64,000 nucleotides of DNA. It comes from Sambucus nigra. Its lineage: Eukaryota > Streptophyta > Magnoliopsida > Dipsacales > Adoxaceae. A model generated the notes under the pieces. The model did no database searches. It saw nothing but the letters and a program-made list of their open reading frames with translations, and was not told where the DNA came from. Position numbers and translations under genes: made by a program. Positions 1-10,819 of this stretch are shown here, one piece after another. The stretch covers positions 445,974,219 to 446,038,218 of the forward strand of contig OX422211.1 in assembly GCA_949130495.1 (NCBI GenBank), in the 5' to 3' direction. The first letter of the stretch is position 1. Each line of letters begins with the position of its first letter.

Positions 1-2
1 TC

Positions 3-518
3 GTCCCAAACCATCATCCATTGATTGGGTTCAGTGGGGAAAAGGTTCATCCCCTTGGAGTGTATGAGGCCGATGTCAGGATGGGGGACGAGTGGCCGAG
101 ATGGCTTACCAAGAAGGTCAGTTTCTTTGTGATGGATGAACATGTGTTTTCGGCCTACAACATCATACTGGGGCGTGTGGCCCTCAAGGGGTTTGAAGAT
201 GTGCCGTCTACGGTCCATCAGATGATTAAATTTCCTACCCCTAACGAGGTGGGGAAAGTTCAGGGAGACCAGACGACAGCGCGAGAATGTTACTACAACT
301 CCGCTGAAGAAAGAGAGGCACACAAGAGGGATACAACCACTTACAATATTGATACCCTAGACCCCAGGGATGAGACGAAGCTAAAGAAATGAGAGGCCGC
401 GGAAGAGGTAGAATCCATCATCCTCGATGAGGATGACCCGGAAAAAATCGTCCAAGTCGGCAAGTCTCTGAAGCCGAATATCAAGGAAGACCTCATTAAA
501 CTGTTGAGGAGAAGATGA
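3..518 (+). pseudogene. Retroelement protease C-terminal part and linker to RT (broken)
   Basis: The frame is open from the window edge to a TGA at 390-392 and continues in the same frame to another TGA at 516-518, just before the RT domain. The tail resembles the end of a Tat-type aspartic protease: a YNIILGR motif near residue 46 of the ORF from position 21, then MIKFPTPNEVG and a GDQ..ARECY segment. The catalytic Asp of the protease is upstream of the window. Both stops look like point changes, because recognisable coding sequence continues past them without a frame change. Confidence 0.75.
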
Positions 519-1979
519 AGCGTCTTTGCATGGAGTCATGTAGATATGTCGGGGATCGACCCTGAAATTATGTGTCACAAGCTCAATGTGGTAGAGGGAG
601 CAAAGCCGATAAAGCAGAAGAGGAGAATTTATTCTCGAGTAAAGTATGAGGTCATTAGGGATGAGGTCAAGAAGCTGGAAGATGTTGAGTTTATCAGAGA
701 GGTCATCTACCCTGAATGGCTGTCCAATGCAGTCATTGTCCCAAAGACCAACGGGAAGTGGAGAATGTGTGTGGACTTCACCGACGTCAACAAGCACTGT
801 CCCAAAGACAGCTTCCCTCTCCCCCGCATTGACCAGATGGTAGACGCTACGGCAGGCCATGAGCTCATGAGCTTTATGGATGCCTATTCAGGGTACAACC
901 AGATCTTCATGAACCCTGAGGACTCAGAGAAGACAGCCTTCATTACTGACAAGGGGACATACTGTTATAGGGTCATGCCCTTTGGCCTAAAAAATGCGGG
1001 GGCAACGTACCAGCGCCTCGTAAATAAAATGTTCGAAGACCAAATTGGGAAGTCTATGGAGGTCTATGTATATGACATGATGACTAAGAGTTTGAAGGCA
1101 GAGGATCATGTGGCAGACCTGGAGAGGACCTTTAATACGATGGACAAATACCAGATGAAGCTTAACCCGGTCAAGTGTGTCTTCGGGGTCGGAGCAGGGA
1201 AGTTCTTGGGGTTCATTGTCAACCAAAGAGGCATCGAGGCCAATCCTGAAAAGATAAAGGTCCTTGTTGAGATGAAGACCCCCAAGTCCATTAAAGACGT
1301 TCAGAGACTCACAGGGAGAGTTGCTTCCTTGAACTGGTTCGTGTCTAGGGCCACAGACAGGTGTCTACCATTCTTCAAAATTCTCAGAAAAGCCTTCGAA
1401 TGGAGTGAAGAGTGTGATGAGGCCTTCAAGGAGTTAAAATCATACATGGGGTCTCCCTTGCTGTTGTCACGGCCCGTGCAGGGTGAACGACTTTATGTGT
1501 ACCTCGCCGTCTCAGAGTCAGCCATCAGTGCAGCCATTGTGAGAGACGAAGACGGAGTACAGAAGCCTGTGTATTTTAACAGCAAGGCACTCCAGGGGCA
1601 GAGCAAAGATATCCAAGGATGGAGAAGTTGGCCTGCCTTGATCCATGCATCGAGAAAGATGAAGCCATACTTCCAGTCCCATACAATGGTCATCCTCACT
1701 GACTCTCCCCTTAAGCAGGTTTTGCACAAGCCTGAAAAATCAGGGAGGTTAATGGCCTGGGCTATAGAGCTGGGGGAGTTTGACATAGTGTATCAGCCTA
1801 GGACGGCCATTAAGGGGCAAGCATTGGCAGACTTCGTGGCCGAGTTTACTTGGGAAGATGACGAAGCCGAGGGTGAGAGCCTCAGGAAGATAGATACCCG
1901 ACAAGGTAAGCTCACCGACACACCTGCAAATAAGGTTGAGACAAGCACCGCTAGAAGGAAAGTGGCTGAAAACGAATAG
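519..1979 (+). pseudogene. Reverse transcriptase and first RNase H (catalytic site mutated)
   Basis: Longest open stretch is 546-1979, same frame as the upstream protease tail. It contains RT blocks: WRMCVDFTDVN, the YSGYNQI segment and MPFGLKNAGATYQ. The polymerase motif should read YVDD but here reads YVYD, with codon TAT at 1071-1073 (residue 176 of the open stretch). One of the two metal-binding aspartates is therefore replaced and polymerase activity is unlikely. A connection/first RNase H region follows at about 1400-1850, ending in the ADFVAEF motif typical of Tat elements. An in-frame TAG at 1977-1979 interrupts the polyprotein. Confidence 0.88.
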
Positions 1980-2678
1980 GGAAGATATCTCTTTAGACAG
2001 GGGTCACTCACCGAGGGAAGTTTCTCAGAAGAACATACCGTGTGGAGTCTCTTCGTCGACGGGTCCTCTTACGAAAGCGGGAGTGGAGCTGGATTAATAG
2101 TATCAGCACCCGACGGCACAGACATTGAGTACGCCCTGAGGTTCAACTTTAAGGCCTCCAACAACGAGGCCGAATATGAGGCCTTGATAGCAGGCCTCTA
2201 CTTGGCCAGATCTCTTAGTGTCGGCCAGATTTTGGTTCATAGTGATTCGAGGCTAGTAGTGAATCAAATACTAGGAGCCTACGAGGCCAAGGACGAGAGG
2301 ATGGCTAGGTACCTTGAGAAGGTGAGGTCGTTACTGAAGGGCTTCAGAGAAGTAAGGTCAAAGAGGATACCTAGGCTCGATAATGGTCGAGCTGACGCCC
2401 TTGCTAGGTTTGCCTCGGCAACTAGGACAGACATCAGGAGGACGGTCCCAGTGGAAATTTTGCTTCGGCCAACTATTGAAGACGCTGAGGGAACACTTAG
2501 CAATTGCCTAAATGTTTCTCAGGAAGCTTCGTGGATGGACCCTCTGATCAGATACATTAAAGAGGGGGAGATGCCAGAAGCAAGGCAAGAAAGGAAGAAG
2601 TTGAGATACAGGGCTGCAAAGTTCACTGTCATTGGGGGACACCTTGTACAAAAAGGGATTTTTACTCCCCTTACTTAG
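1980..2678 (+). pseudogene. Second (archaeal-like) RNase H domain of the Tat-type polyprotein
   Basis: It continues the RT frame beyond the TAG at 1977. The RNase H fold residues are all visible in the ORF from 2040: Asp7 (FVDGSS), Glu45 (NEAEYEAL), Asp69 (HSDSRLV) and Asp119 (NGRADALA). This domain therefore looks catalytically intact although the neighbouring RT is not. A tandem second RNase H is characteristic of the Tat lineage. The frame runs into a TAG at 2676 because of a frameshift at about 2650-2665; the integrase continues in another frame. Confidence 0.85.
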
Positions 2679-3753
2679 GTGTGTGCACCCATCTGAGGTC
2701 CCATCCATTTTTCAAGATGTGCACGAAGGATCGTGCTCAAAACACATTGGGTCCAGATCCTTAGCAAAGAGGGTGATCACCCAAGGGTACTGGTGGCCGA
2801 CCTTGGGGAAAGACGCCGCGGCATATGTAAAAAAGTGCGATAAATGCCAGAGATTTGCCAGCATCCCTCACCAACCCCATCAGCCTCTTACCTCCATTAC
2901 ATCCCCATGGACATTTGCAGTGTGGGGGATCAACCTCGTAGGACCCTTACCAAGAGCAGTCAATAACTATCGGTTCCTCATCGTAGAGATTGACTATTTC
3001 TCAAAATGGGTGGAGGCCGAACCGATGGTCACGATTACAGAGCAGAAGACCTTCCAGTTCATTTGGAAAAATGTTATATGCAGATATGGTCTCCCCAACA
3101 CCCTCATCTCGGATAACGGGACTCGGTTCAAGAATACCTCTCTACAGAAGTACTGTGAAAGGGTGAGTATCAAACAATTCTTCTCTACCCCGGGCCGACC
3201 TCAGGCCAATGGGAAAACAGAAGTTACAAACAGGACAATCCTAGATGGAATCAAGAAGAGGCTTGAGGAGGCAAAAGGAAGATGGGTCGAGGAATTATAT
3301 GCCGTGATGTGGGCATACAGGACGACAGTGAGGACCTCTACCGGAGAGACCCCATTCATGCTAGCTTATGGCTCAAAAGCCATCATCCCCACCGAGATTG
3401 GGTTTCCTACTCATAGGGTCCAAATGTATGACCCCCAAAGAAATACAGAAGAGAGGAGACTCGACTTAGACCTGATTGAGGAAAGGAGGGAAGATGTCGA
3501 GATAAGGCAGGCCGCCTACCAGCAGAGGACCGCAAGGTTTTACAATCAGAGGGTGAAACAGAGACCAATTGCGGTGGGGGATTTGGTCCTCAAAAAGACT
3601 TGGCAGAAGCCCAACAAGCTCCATCCTAATTGGCATGGCCCATATAGGGTCATCGATGAAGTCGTCCCTGGGACCTATAGACTAGAAAACCTAAAGGGGG
3701 AACCCTTTTCCAACCCCTGGAATGCAGATCATTTGAAGAAATACTATTCGTAA
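2632..3753 (+). pseudogene. Integrase (first catalytic Asp replaced by Asn)
   Basis: An HHCC zinc-binding region lies at the N-terminus (HEGSCSKH, then CDKC). In the DDE core the first acidic residue is missing: the WGI-D-xVGPLP motif reads WGINLVGPLP, with codon AAC at 2932-2934. The second Asp (SDNGTRF, residue 161) and the Glu (residue 197) remain and keep the D-35-E spacing. A C-terminal GPYRV/WNADHLKKYY tail ends at TAA 3751-3753, close to the usual end of Tat integrases. The domain starts out of frame with the RNase H. Confidence 0.88.
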
Positions 3754-3891
3754 TTTTGCAAAGTCTTATCGGACGACAGTTGTAATGGGTGTTGCCCCAG
3801 TAGAACACTTGAAAAATTAATGAGAAATATCAGTGTTTACTCTCATCTTGTGTTTATCAGTTCTAGTACGCGTGGAAACATCTTCGGAGAA
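3754..3891. other. 3' untranslated spacer before the tandem array
   Basis: No ORF or recognised motif. It joins the integrase stop to the 103-bp array. Confidence 0.5.
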
Positions 3892-4681
3892 CGACCCTCG
3901 GCTATAATGAGGGTCAATGGAGGGGACGACCCCACCATTGTCCTCAAGAAAGACGGGGAAAACTTTGTTAAAAATCATTAAATTGGTAATTATAGCCCTC
4001 GGCCTATAATGAGGGTCAATGGAGGGGACGACCCCACCATTGCCTCAAGAAAGACGAGGGAAAACTTTGTTAAAAATCATTAAATTGGTAATTATAGCCC
4101 TCGGCCTATAATGAGGGTCAATGGAGGTGACGACCCCACCATTGTCCTCAAAAAAGACGAGGGAAAACTTGGTTAAAAACCATTAAATTGGTAATTATAG
4201 CCCTCGGACTATAATGAGGGTCAATGGAGGGGACGACCCCACCATTGTCCTCAAAAAAGACGAGGGAAAGCTTGGTTAAAAACCATTAAATTGGTAATTA
4301 TAGCCCTCGACCTATAATGAGGGTCAATGGAGGGGGCGACCCCACCATTGTCCTCAAGAAAGACGAGAAAAAACTTTGTTAAAAACCATTAAATTGGTAA
4401 TTATAGCCCTCGGCCTATAATGAGGGTCAATGGAGGGGACGACCCCACCATTGTCCTCAAGAAAGACGAGGAAAAACTTTGTTAAAAACCATTAAATTGG
4501 TAATTATAGCCCTCGGCCTATAATGAGGGTCAATGGAGGGGACGACCCCACCATTGTCCTCAAGAAAGACGAGGGAAAACTTTGTTAAAAACCATTAAAT
4601 TGGTAATTATAAGCCCTCGGCCTATAATGAGGGTCAATGGAGGGGACGACCCCACCATTGTCCTCAAGAAAGACGAGGGAG
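3892..4681. repeat. Tandem array, about 7.7 copies of a 103-bp unit
   Basis: The marker TATAATGAGGGTCAATGG recurs with TATAAT at about 3903, 4005, 4107, 4210, 4313, 4416, 4519 and 4623, a period of 102-104 bp. Copies differ by only a few substitutions and 1-bp indels, so the array is young relative to the broken pol. The last unit is cut at about 4681. Each unit carries short dyads such as GAGGGTC/GACCCC around the TATAAT. Tandem arrays in the 3' region are a known trait of Retand-type elements. Confidence 0.93.
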
Positions 4682-4843
4682 GGGTTAGTGATATTGTTAA
4701 AAATATCATAATGAAAGTCATACGAGAGACAAAATAGAAGATAGAGAGGCATTATATTACATTACAAAATGAAGATGTTTGTCTGATTAAAGAGTACAAA
4801 AATATGAATTACACGAAGAGGGTATAGGCTACAGACAGCCACC

Positions 4844-7211
4844 CTATTGAGCAATATCAGAGGGCAAGGCCTCAACATCAATTGGAGATTCTTCTATGAC
4901 CATGACAAGCCGAGCCTCAGACGTGCCCGTGCCTTCGACATGCTGAGATTCCACTTGGGCTAGGGCTTCAGCAATAAGTGGATCGTCCAGTTGAACTGCC
5001 TCTAGAGCGGGGCGGACGGACGATACTGCGTCAGCAAACTTTAGGATGACCCACCGACAGGCGTCCTAATCCCCCTCTCTAAGTACTCAAGACCGAAGCC
5101 TTGGAACTCGTCTGAGAGTTTGTAGGCCTCCACAGCATCGGCCTCTGCCTTCTTCACTGCCTCAGATAGCTCAGTCTTGTGCTGAGCCCCCATGTTGGTC
5201 AAGGCCTCGTCCCTCTCCTTAATAAGTAAATCCTTGGCCGCCATGTCTGCGTCATGCTGCCTCGTAAGCTAGTCCAGAACCCTTGCATGTTCAATTCTGG
5301 CACTCTCTAGCTCAGCCCTTGCAGTCTCCAGCTCCGTCTGCAAATCGGCCTCGTGTTGGATGGCTCTCTCGACTTCATGGAATTTTTGTTGGTTTTCAGC
5401 CATCCATTTAGTAGCCGAGGTAAAAGCGCATACAGACTGCACAGAAATAATAAACAGTTGTCAAGAGGCCGAGAAAACAGTTAGTGAAAGAATGCAACAA
5501 AGGGAATGAAGGGAGAACAAATACCTGAGCTAGAGCATGCAGACCATAGTCATACACTTTTGCTGGAGGCATCTTTGACAGAAACTCATAATCAGCAGCC
5601 GAGGGGGCAGAAAACATGGACGCCTTGGCTGCCCTTAGGTTCGCGATGAGGGAAGATGGCTCGGCCTTCAGAAGCGCCAAGTTCTGGGACCAGAAGGCCC
5701 CCATGCTGGAAGAGGAACCAGCCCCCTCAGACAACTCTACCCTCGTCCTCGTCCTTGAGTCCGACCGAGGGTCAGCAGGAGTTTCAGGCTCTTTCCTTTT
5801 GTGGCTATCAACAGTCGGCTCAACAACCGTCGGCCCCACGGCCTTCGTATTCCTCGAAGCTTGCTGAGGCTCCTTGCCTTTCTTTTTGCCTAGACCTGAT
5901 AGTAAGCTGGGAGCAGTCATTTCCCAAAGTTGATCCGATATGCCAGAGGGACGACCTGAAAGGAGGACGACACGTCAGAAAAATGCAAAGGCAATGATGA
6001 AACACTTGAAAAAAGTAAAGAATGGGAAACATTAAGTATAACTCATATAGTTCTGTCAGGGGGCCAACCCTCAGACCAGCTTCCTTGAGGAACCGAGAGG
6101 TCATCAGATCTTCAAACTTTGGAAGTTCATCCCCTCTCCCTCGTCCTCTCAGATATTCAACTATGTCTTTCTCTTCCAGACTAAGTCCAGGGTCTGACCT
6201 GTCCTTCATTGAAGGGTTAGACCATCTTCTGAGAACCCTCGGACCATCGGCTACAGGTTGTGCCTCGGCAGAGAACTCCCACTCTCCGGAGACAAAGAAG
6301 AATCTCTTCTTCCAATCGTGGTTGGAGGTTTGTGCCACGTGGAGAAGTTTTTTGTCAGACCTCCTCGCCCCCAGGTGATAGTACCCAGGTTATTTGGACG
6401 AGAAGGTGATATTGTAACAGGCCAAGAATACGTCGGCCGAGGGCTCATCAGTGAAAGCGTTCTTCCACAGGGAAATGTAGCCAAGGATCGTCCTCCAGGA
6501 GTTGGGAGGAAGCTGAGAGGGGGCAACGCCGAGGGCTAACAGGATATCTACGACAGCAGGATGCAGAGGGAATCTGACACCAACCTTGAACATTTGTTCG
6601 TATACTGCAACCTCTCCCTCTTCACCCTCGAATACCCTCTCAGACTCAGAGGGAACCCTCATAGTTATACTGGGGGACACTCCATAGGCATGCCTCCACA
6701 ATAAGAGGTCACGTTCCTTAACTGAGGAGATATAGGATGAGGCGTGGGAGGTGTCAACCCGGTCAACATTCGAGTCCTCACCCCCGTCCTCTGTTCCCTC
6801 TCCCTCGGCCTCATCACCTGTCAGAGACCTCTAGGGAAAAGCCATCTGGAAGGCATGTGGAGATAGAGTAGTCACAGGGACGGCCTCGGAAGCAACCATA
6901 CCCTCGGCCTGTCGGCCTGGGCTTAGATCAGGCATCTCTCTTCTCCCAGAAGAACCAGCGCCAGTTGGCGACGACGCTCTCTCATCCATCTCTCTTGAAT
7001 AACTCTCGGCGGGACGACAGGACGACCCACAAGACTCAAATGGCTCAAATGGTTTTATTGTGGCAAGAGGAATGGGAAAGATGGGTCGTACCCAATTAGG
7101 GTCGGCCCCTCGTCTTCTCTCCTCCTCTTCCTCTATTCGTCTGATCTCAACAAATAACTTCTCTCTCAGGGAAGGGAATTCCTCAGCTAAGCTGTAAAGC
7201 CTCCTAAGCAT
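4844..7211 (-). pseudogene. Antisense ORF of the Retand-like element (gypsy-type 'Transposase_28' domain plus coiled coil), apparently spliced, broken
   Basis: The start at 7211 opens MLRRLYSLAEEFPSL. The protein then passes through an acidic linker and a conserved block (6700-6250) with LHPAVVDILL, SWRTILGYI and SNHDWKKRFFFVSGEWEF. I recognise this as the plant 'putative gypsy type transposon' family (PF04195). Stops at 6831, 6390 and 5269 fall inside otherwise continuous coding sequence in the frames expected, so they are point mutations; a frameshift lies near 5041 and the end is TAG 4844-4846. Two segments behave as introns: 5437-5524 (GT...CTGTGCAG, phase 0) and one ending at CAG 5956-5958 whose donor I could not fix. 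The C-terminal third is Glu/Ala-rich coiled coil. Function is unknown. Confidence 0.78.
5437..5524 (-). other. Putative 88-bp spliceosomal intron in the antisense ORF
   Basis: Read on the - strand it begins GTATTTGTTC and ends CTGTGCAG. Removing it joins an exon ending HALAQ to one opening SVCAFTSATKW in phase 0, and the coiled-coil coding then continues. Unspliced translation of this stretch is hydrophobic and unlike its surroundings. Confidence 0.65.
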
Positions 7212-7219
7212 TAAGGGGG

Positions 7220-7773
7220 AGACCCTACACTTGGAAGAATTTGGATAACCTAACTACAAACAAGTTTGCAGTTGACCAGGTTGGACTTTTGGATTAAAAC
7301 AAAAAAAATCGATGGTTTTCAATCAAGAACACTCAAGAAAACTCAGGAACACTCAAAAACCAGTCGCCGAAAAAGTTATAAAACAGCCCAAATCCAGCCC
7401 TACAAGCCTAAAACAAGAAAGCGAAAAAGAACTGAAAGTAAAGAGGACACTGGGGCAGAGAGATTACCTGAGAAAAAATAGCAACGCTGCCAAACTCGAA
7501 ATGTAGAAACTGCGGAAATGGCAAGAAGGCTGGAAGCTAAAGAGAGAGAGAGTTCAGGCGCGAAGAAGAAGAAGAAGAGAGAGAACGAGGAGGGCATCAT
7601 TAGGGCACAAAGCCCCAGGCAAAGTGTGCAGTCGCCACGCCTTGGAAACTGAAGTGACAATGAGTACCTGCCTAGGTGTCATATCAGCTTAACAGGTGTC
7701 ACTCACCTAACTGATCATACACCCATCTCAATTACAACACTATCCCTCAGCCATCTCAACAACATCCATGGCT
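7220..7773. other. Leader of the antisense ORF / region before the polypurine tract
   Basis: No supported gene. It holds a GA/GAA-rich low-complexity run at about 7540-7590 and should include the promoter of the antisense ORF, which I cannot place. Confidence 0.4.
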
Positions 7774-7786
7774 AAGGGCTGGGGGG
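7774..7786 (+). promoter_or_regulatory. Polypurine tract (plus-strand primer site)
   Basis: AAGGGCTGGGGGG sits immediately upstream of the TGATTGATAT that starts the LTR, as expected for the second-strand priming site of a + strand element. Confidence 0.7.
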
Positions 7787-8618
7787 TGATTGATATACCC
7801 ATATATACACACGGCCAGGCGAGGACACCCTGTACCTAGATGGGGTCAGGGTGACCCCATTATTAGGCTCCAGACGACCCCTCAGGGGCCGACCCTTCAT
7901 CAGGCCCGGACGACCTTCGAGGGGCCGACCCTTCATCAGGCTCCAGACGACCCTTCAAGGGGCCGACCCTTCATCAGGCTCCAGACGACCCTCCGAGGGG
8001 CCGACAGTACGAGGCCTAAATTGGGCCTGACTCACTATCAGAAGGAACTTTGCCCTCGGCCTCGCGTTACAAGCCGAGGGTGACGTCATCACAGCGCGTG
8101 GTTTGGGAGACGCGTGGAACAGTGCGCGTGAGGCTCACAGGACACGTGGAAGACCGTTACAACCGAATCACCCCCTCGCGTGAGGGAATATTATGTCATC
8201 ATTTGGCATCTACAGGTGTCAGCAGGAGATTGGCTAAATCATCATTCACATGCACCATGCATACTTGGGGGGTATACTACACCCCCCAAGACCTATATAT
8301 ACTTGTCACCTACAACCCTACAAGGGGATGGAGGGATCAATAACTGTAACCCTAGAAAAAACTCTGCGTATATACACAGTAGAGAGAGAGAGGGAGTCTA
8401 TGTGCATTGTATCCAAGGCCATTAGTGCCCATACTTAGTGGATCACACACTCACAGTGGATGTAGGGCTGATTGGCTGAACCACTATACATCATTGTCTT
8501 TTTCCTCTTATACTCACCTCCTTCTATACATATACATGTACATCTCTATGGCTGCCATGGTTACCATTGTTTGAGCTCATCATCACTTATCTGGTGGTGC
8601 TAGATTTCAGCATCATCA
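7787..8618 (+). repeat. 3' LTR of the Tat/Retand-like element
   Basis: It starts TGATTGATATACCC directly after the polypurine tract and ends ...CAGCATCATCA, giving TG...CA ends and about 832 bp. A TATA-like CTATATATAC lies at 8293-8302, followed by leader-like sequence. The 5' LTR is outside the window, so neither identity nor TSD can be measured. Confidence 0.72.
7866..8012. repeat. Four-copy 36-38-bp tandem repeat inside the LTR U3
   Basis: Units start at 7866, 7903, 7939 and 7977 and share CCAGACGACC...GGGGCCGACC. They lie upstream of the TATA-like box, where enhancer-type repeats of LTRs often sit. Confidence 0.8.
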
Positions 8619-9901
8619 GTCACCCCAAACTTCAAGGGTCAAAAGTGTAATTAACTCTACTTGAAAAATGGCAAGATCCTCGAAAGTCATCAAAAATTGC
8701 CAAAAAAATATATTTAAAACATTTTAGACCCAAATCTCATAACATGGAAAACTTTATGAGGATTCTATTCGGACCGCAATATCATACCAAATTGGAACCG
8801 CATTTCCAGCTGTCAAATGCAAGTTAACTGGGATTGCAAATCTCATCATATGATGAGAAAATAAAATTTTGGCACGGATGACACGTGTAAAGGCAGTCCG
8901 AGTTTGATTTAGATCGCGGTATGAGAAAAATTATTCAAACTTCATATATGGCATGATAAATGGACACTCAGAAGGGTAACTCAAGATATTGTTTCACATG
9001 ACTGACAATTAGTAACTATTTTCATCTTAATCAAAGAAGACCTGTGTAACACGAAACATAACATGTTATTACTTAAATATATTCACAAGTGCAACACTTA
9101 ATAAACATAACACAAACTACATATACCAAAAACACAATATCATGTCAATTTCACGGTGAAACAACACAAATGCGGAGACTATGTCAAAAAGGTCCCAACA
9201 AGCCTCAAATGAGTCGTAAGCAACAGTACAACACATTAGTTGGTGTGTGGTTCTCACACGGAGTCCACTTAAAAATACTAATTAATGTATTGCTAGCACA
9301 TCAGATGGTCTAATTTGAGTATTTGATTTGAGAATAAATATTTGATGCAACCCATTGTAGCATAACTCTTTCGGTGCTTGATGTGTGTGTGATGGTCAAC
9401 AATCGTTTGCTCATTCGGTTCGAGTTTGTGTTTTAACTCTTTTTTAAGATTTTCTTTATAATAAATTCGCATATAAAGTAACATACTTGGTGTCAACAGT
9501 TGAAATCACAATGCGCCAATTCCCTCTTAAGACTTGGAACTTGAAATGTGAATTTTCCAAATTTTAAATTTTAAGAAAGCACAAAAACTCTGAACCAAAT
9601 GAAACTGGTAAACTGGAACCTCCTAAACTAAAAACTTTACAATTGTTGAAATTCAGTGAGAATCAAATATTCAAGCAAGATTCATTGTTGTCAATGGTAA
9701 TGTTTAAGAAATTAAAGAGGGGGGTAAAATATTGTCCAATGGACCTCAATATAACTGCTACACTTTCACATGCCTAACTTGCTACAACTTCCTTTCACTT
9801 CCACAACAGTTCTTCAAAAAAATGTTTCTTCAAAGAGAAACTATATGCACATTTAATTCCATTAACAGCTCTAAAACACATATTCTTACCAAAATCCCAA
9901 G
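8619..9901. other. Intergenic region between retroelement LTR and FTSH4 stop codon
   Basis: AT-rich; no ORF with family features. The right part (about 9500-9901) should hold the 3' UTR and poly(A) site of FTSH4, which is transcribed leftwards. Confidence 0.5.
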
Positions 9902-10571
9902 CTAAGATCCAGCGGTAGCAATGCCTTTCCCCTTTGCGGCAGCAGTTGCTGCCGCAGCAGCAGCAGCGGCAGCAGCCGCCGCTGATGCCGCCGCATTGGA
10001 TGTTGGGTTTGATGGTGAAGTGTTCTGAGGTGCAAATATCTGCTCCTGCTGCTTCTCCGGTTGATCAGAGTTCACCCGAGCAATCAAAGCCTTGATTTGA
10101 TTCCCGGATAGCGTCTCGTGCTCAAGCAATGCGTTAGCTAACGCATGTAGCTGCTTGCTATGTGTCGTGAGGATCGTTTTCGCGTTATTATATGCCCTCT
10201 CCAAGAGTTCTCTCACTTCACTTTCTATAAGAAGCCTCGTCTCGGTACTCATGCTTTTCCCGTTATCGTCATAGTTGTGAGTAACTACACCGACTTGTTT
10301 GCTCATACCGTATTTTGTAACCATCGCTCTCGCGAGCGTCGTCGCTTGTTGTAAATCAGATGACGCTCCTGATGTAACCTCGCTTTCGCCGAAAATGAGC
10401 TCTTCAGCTACACGCCCGCCCATACAGACGTCAAGGCGGGCAAGCATTTGTTTACGGGATATGCTCGTTTCGTCCTTGTCGGGAAGTTGGGCAACCATGC
10501 CGAGAGACATCCCGCGCGGGACAATTGTGGCCTTGTGGACCGGAAGGGCGCCGTCTGTGTGCATGGCCACG

Positions 10572-10603
<32 letters not shown>

Positions 10604-10819
10604 TTTTCGTGACTCGGGCGATATGACAGCCGATTTTCGTTCGCTTCCCATCATGATCTTGTCCTTTGCATACTCGAGGTCCTCCATGCTCACTGCTTTG
10701 GAGCCGTCCATTGCAGCCTTGAGAGCCGCGATGTTGACCAAGTTTGCCAGGTCAGCACCCGAGAATCCGGGAGTTCCTCTGGCAATTATCATCAAATCGA
10801 CGTCATCACCCTTCAGAAC
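9902..10819 (-). CDS. FTSH4: FTSH4 last exon: AAA lid, M41 protease domain, Ala-rich tail, stop
   Basis: 306 codons ending at TAG 9902-9904. The lid ([15 protein letters not shown]) is followed by the M41 peptidase with HEGGH and an [11 protein letters not shown] segment that supplies the third zinc ligand. It closes with a long run of alanines and KGKG. The poly-Ala tail is a normal feature of plant FTSH4. Confidence 0.96.

Larger units (their letters stand above)
1..8618 (+). mobile_element. Tat/Retand-like Ty3/gypsy LTR retrotransposon, 3' part (5' end outside window)
   Basis: Domains run in the order protease tail, reverse transcriptase, RNase H, second RNase H, integrase. Then come a long 3' untranslated stretch, a tandem array, an antisense ORF, a polypurine tract and an LTR. 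The integrase after RT/RNH gives the Ty3/gypsy order. The second, archaeal-like RNase H and the antisense gypsy-type ORF between integrase and 3' LTR are characters of the Tat/Retand/Ogre lineage. The copy is dead: in-frame stops at 390, 516 and 1977, a frameshift near 2650-2665, and lost catalytic residues in both RT and integrase. The 5' LTR, PBS and gag lie upstream of the window. Confidence 0.88.

Noticed and set aside
3892..4681. CRISPR-like repeat array
   Set aside because: Whole 103-bp units repeat without unique spacers, in a plant retroelement 3' region. It is a tandem satellite-like array.
5616..6539. + strand ORFs of 80-120 codons
   Set aside because: They are shadows of the antisense ORF; their composition is explained by the opposite strand.
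4844..7211. Host gene on the - strand
   Set aside because: It lies between integrase and LTR of a retroelement and has the gypsy-type domain known from such antisense ORFs. It also has three in-frame stops.
8050..8438. Overlapping + strand ORFs in the LTR
   Set aside because: They span the TATA-like region and leader of the LTR and have no family motif.
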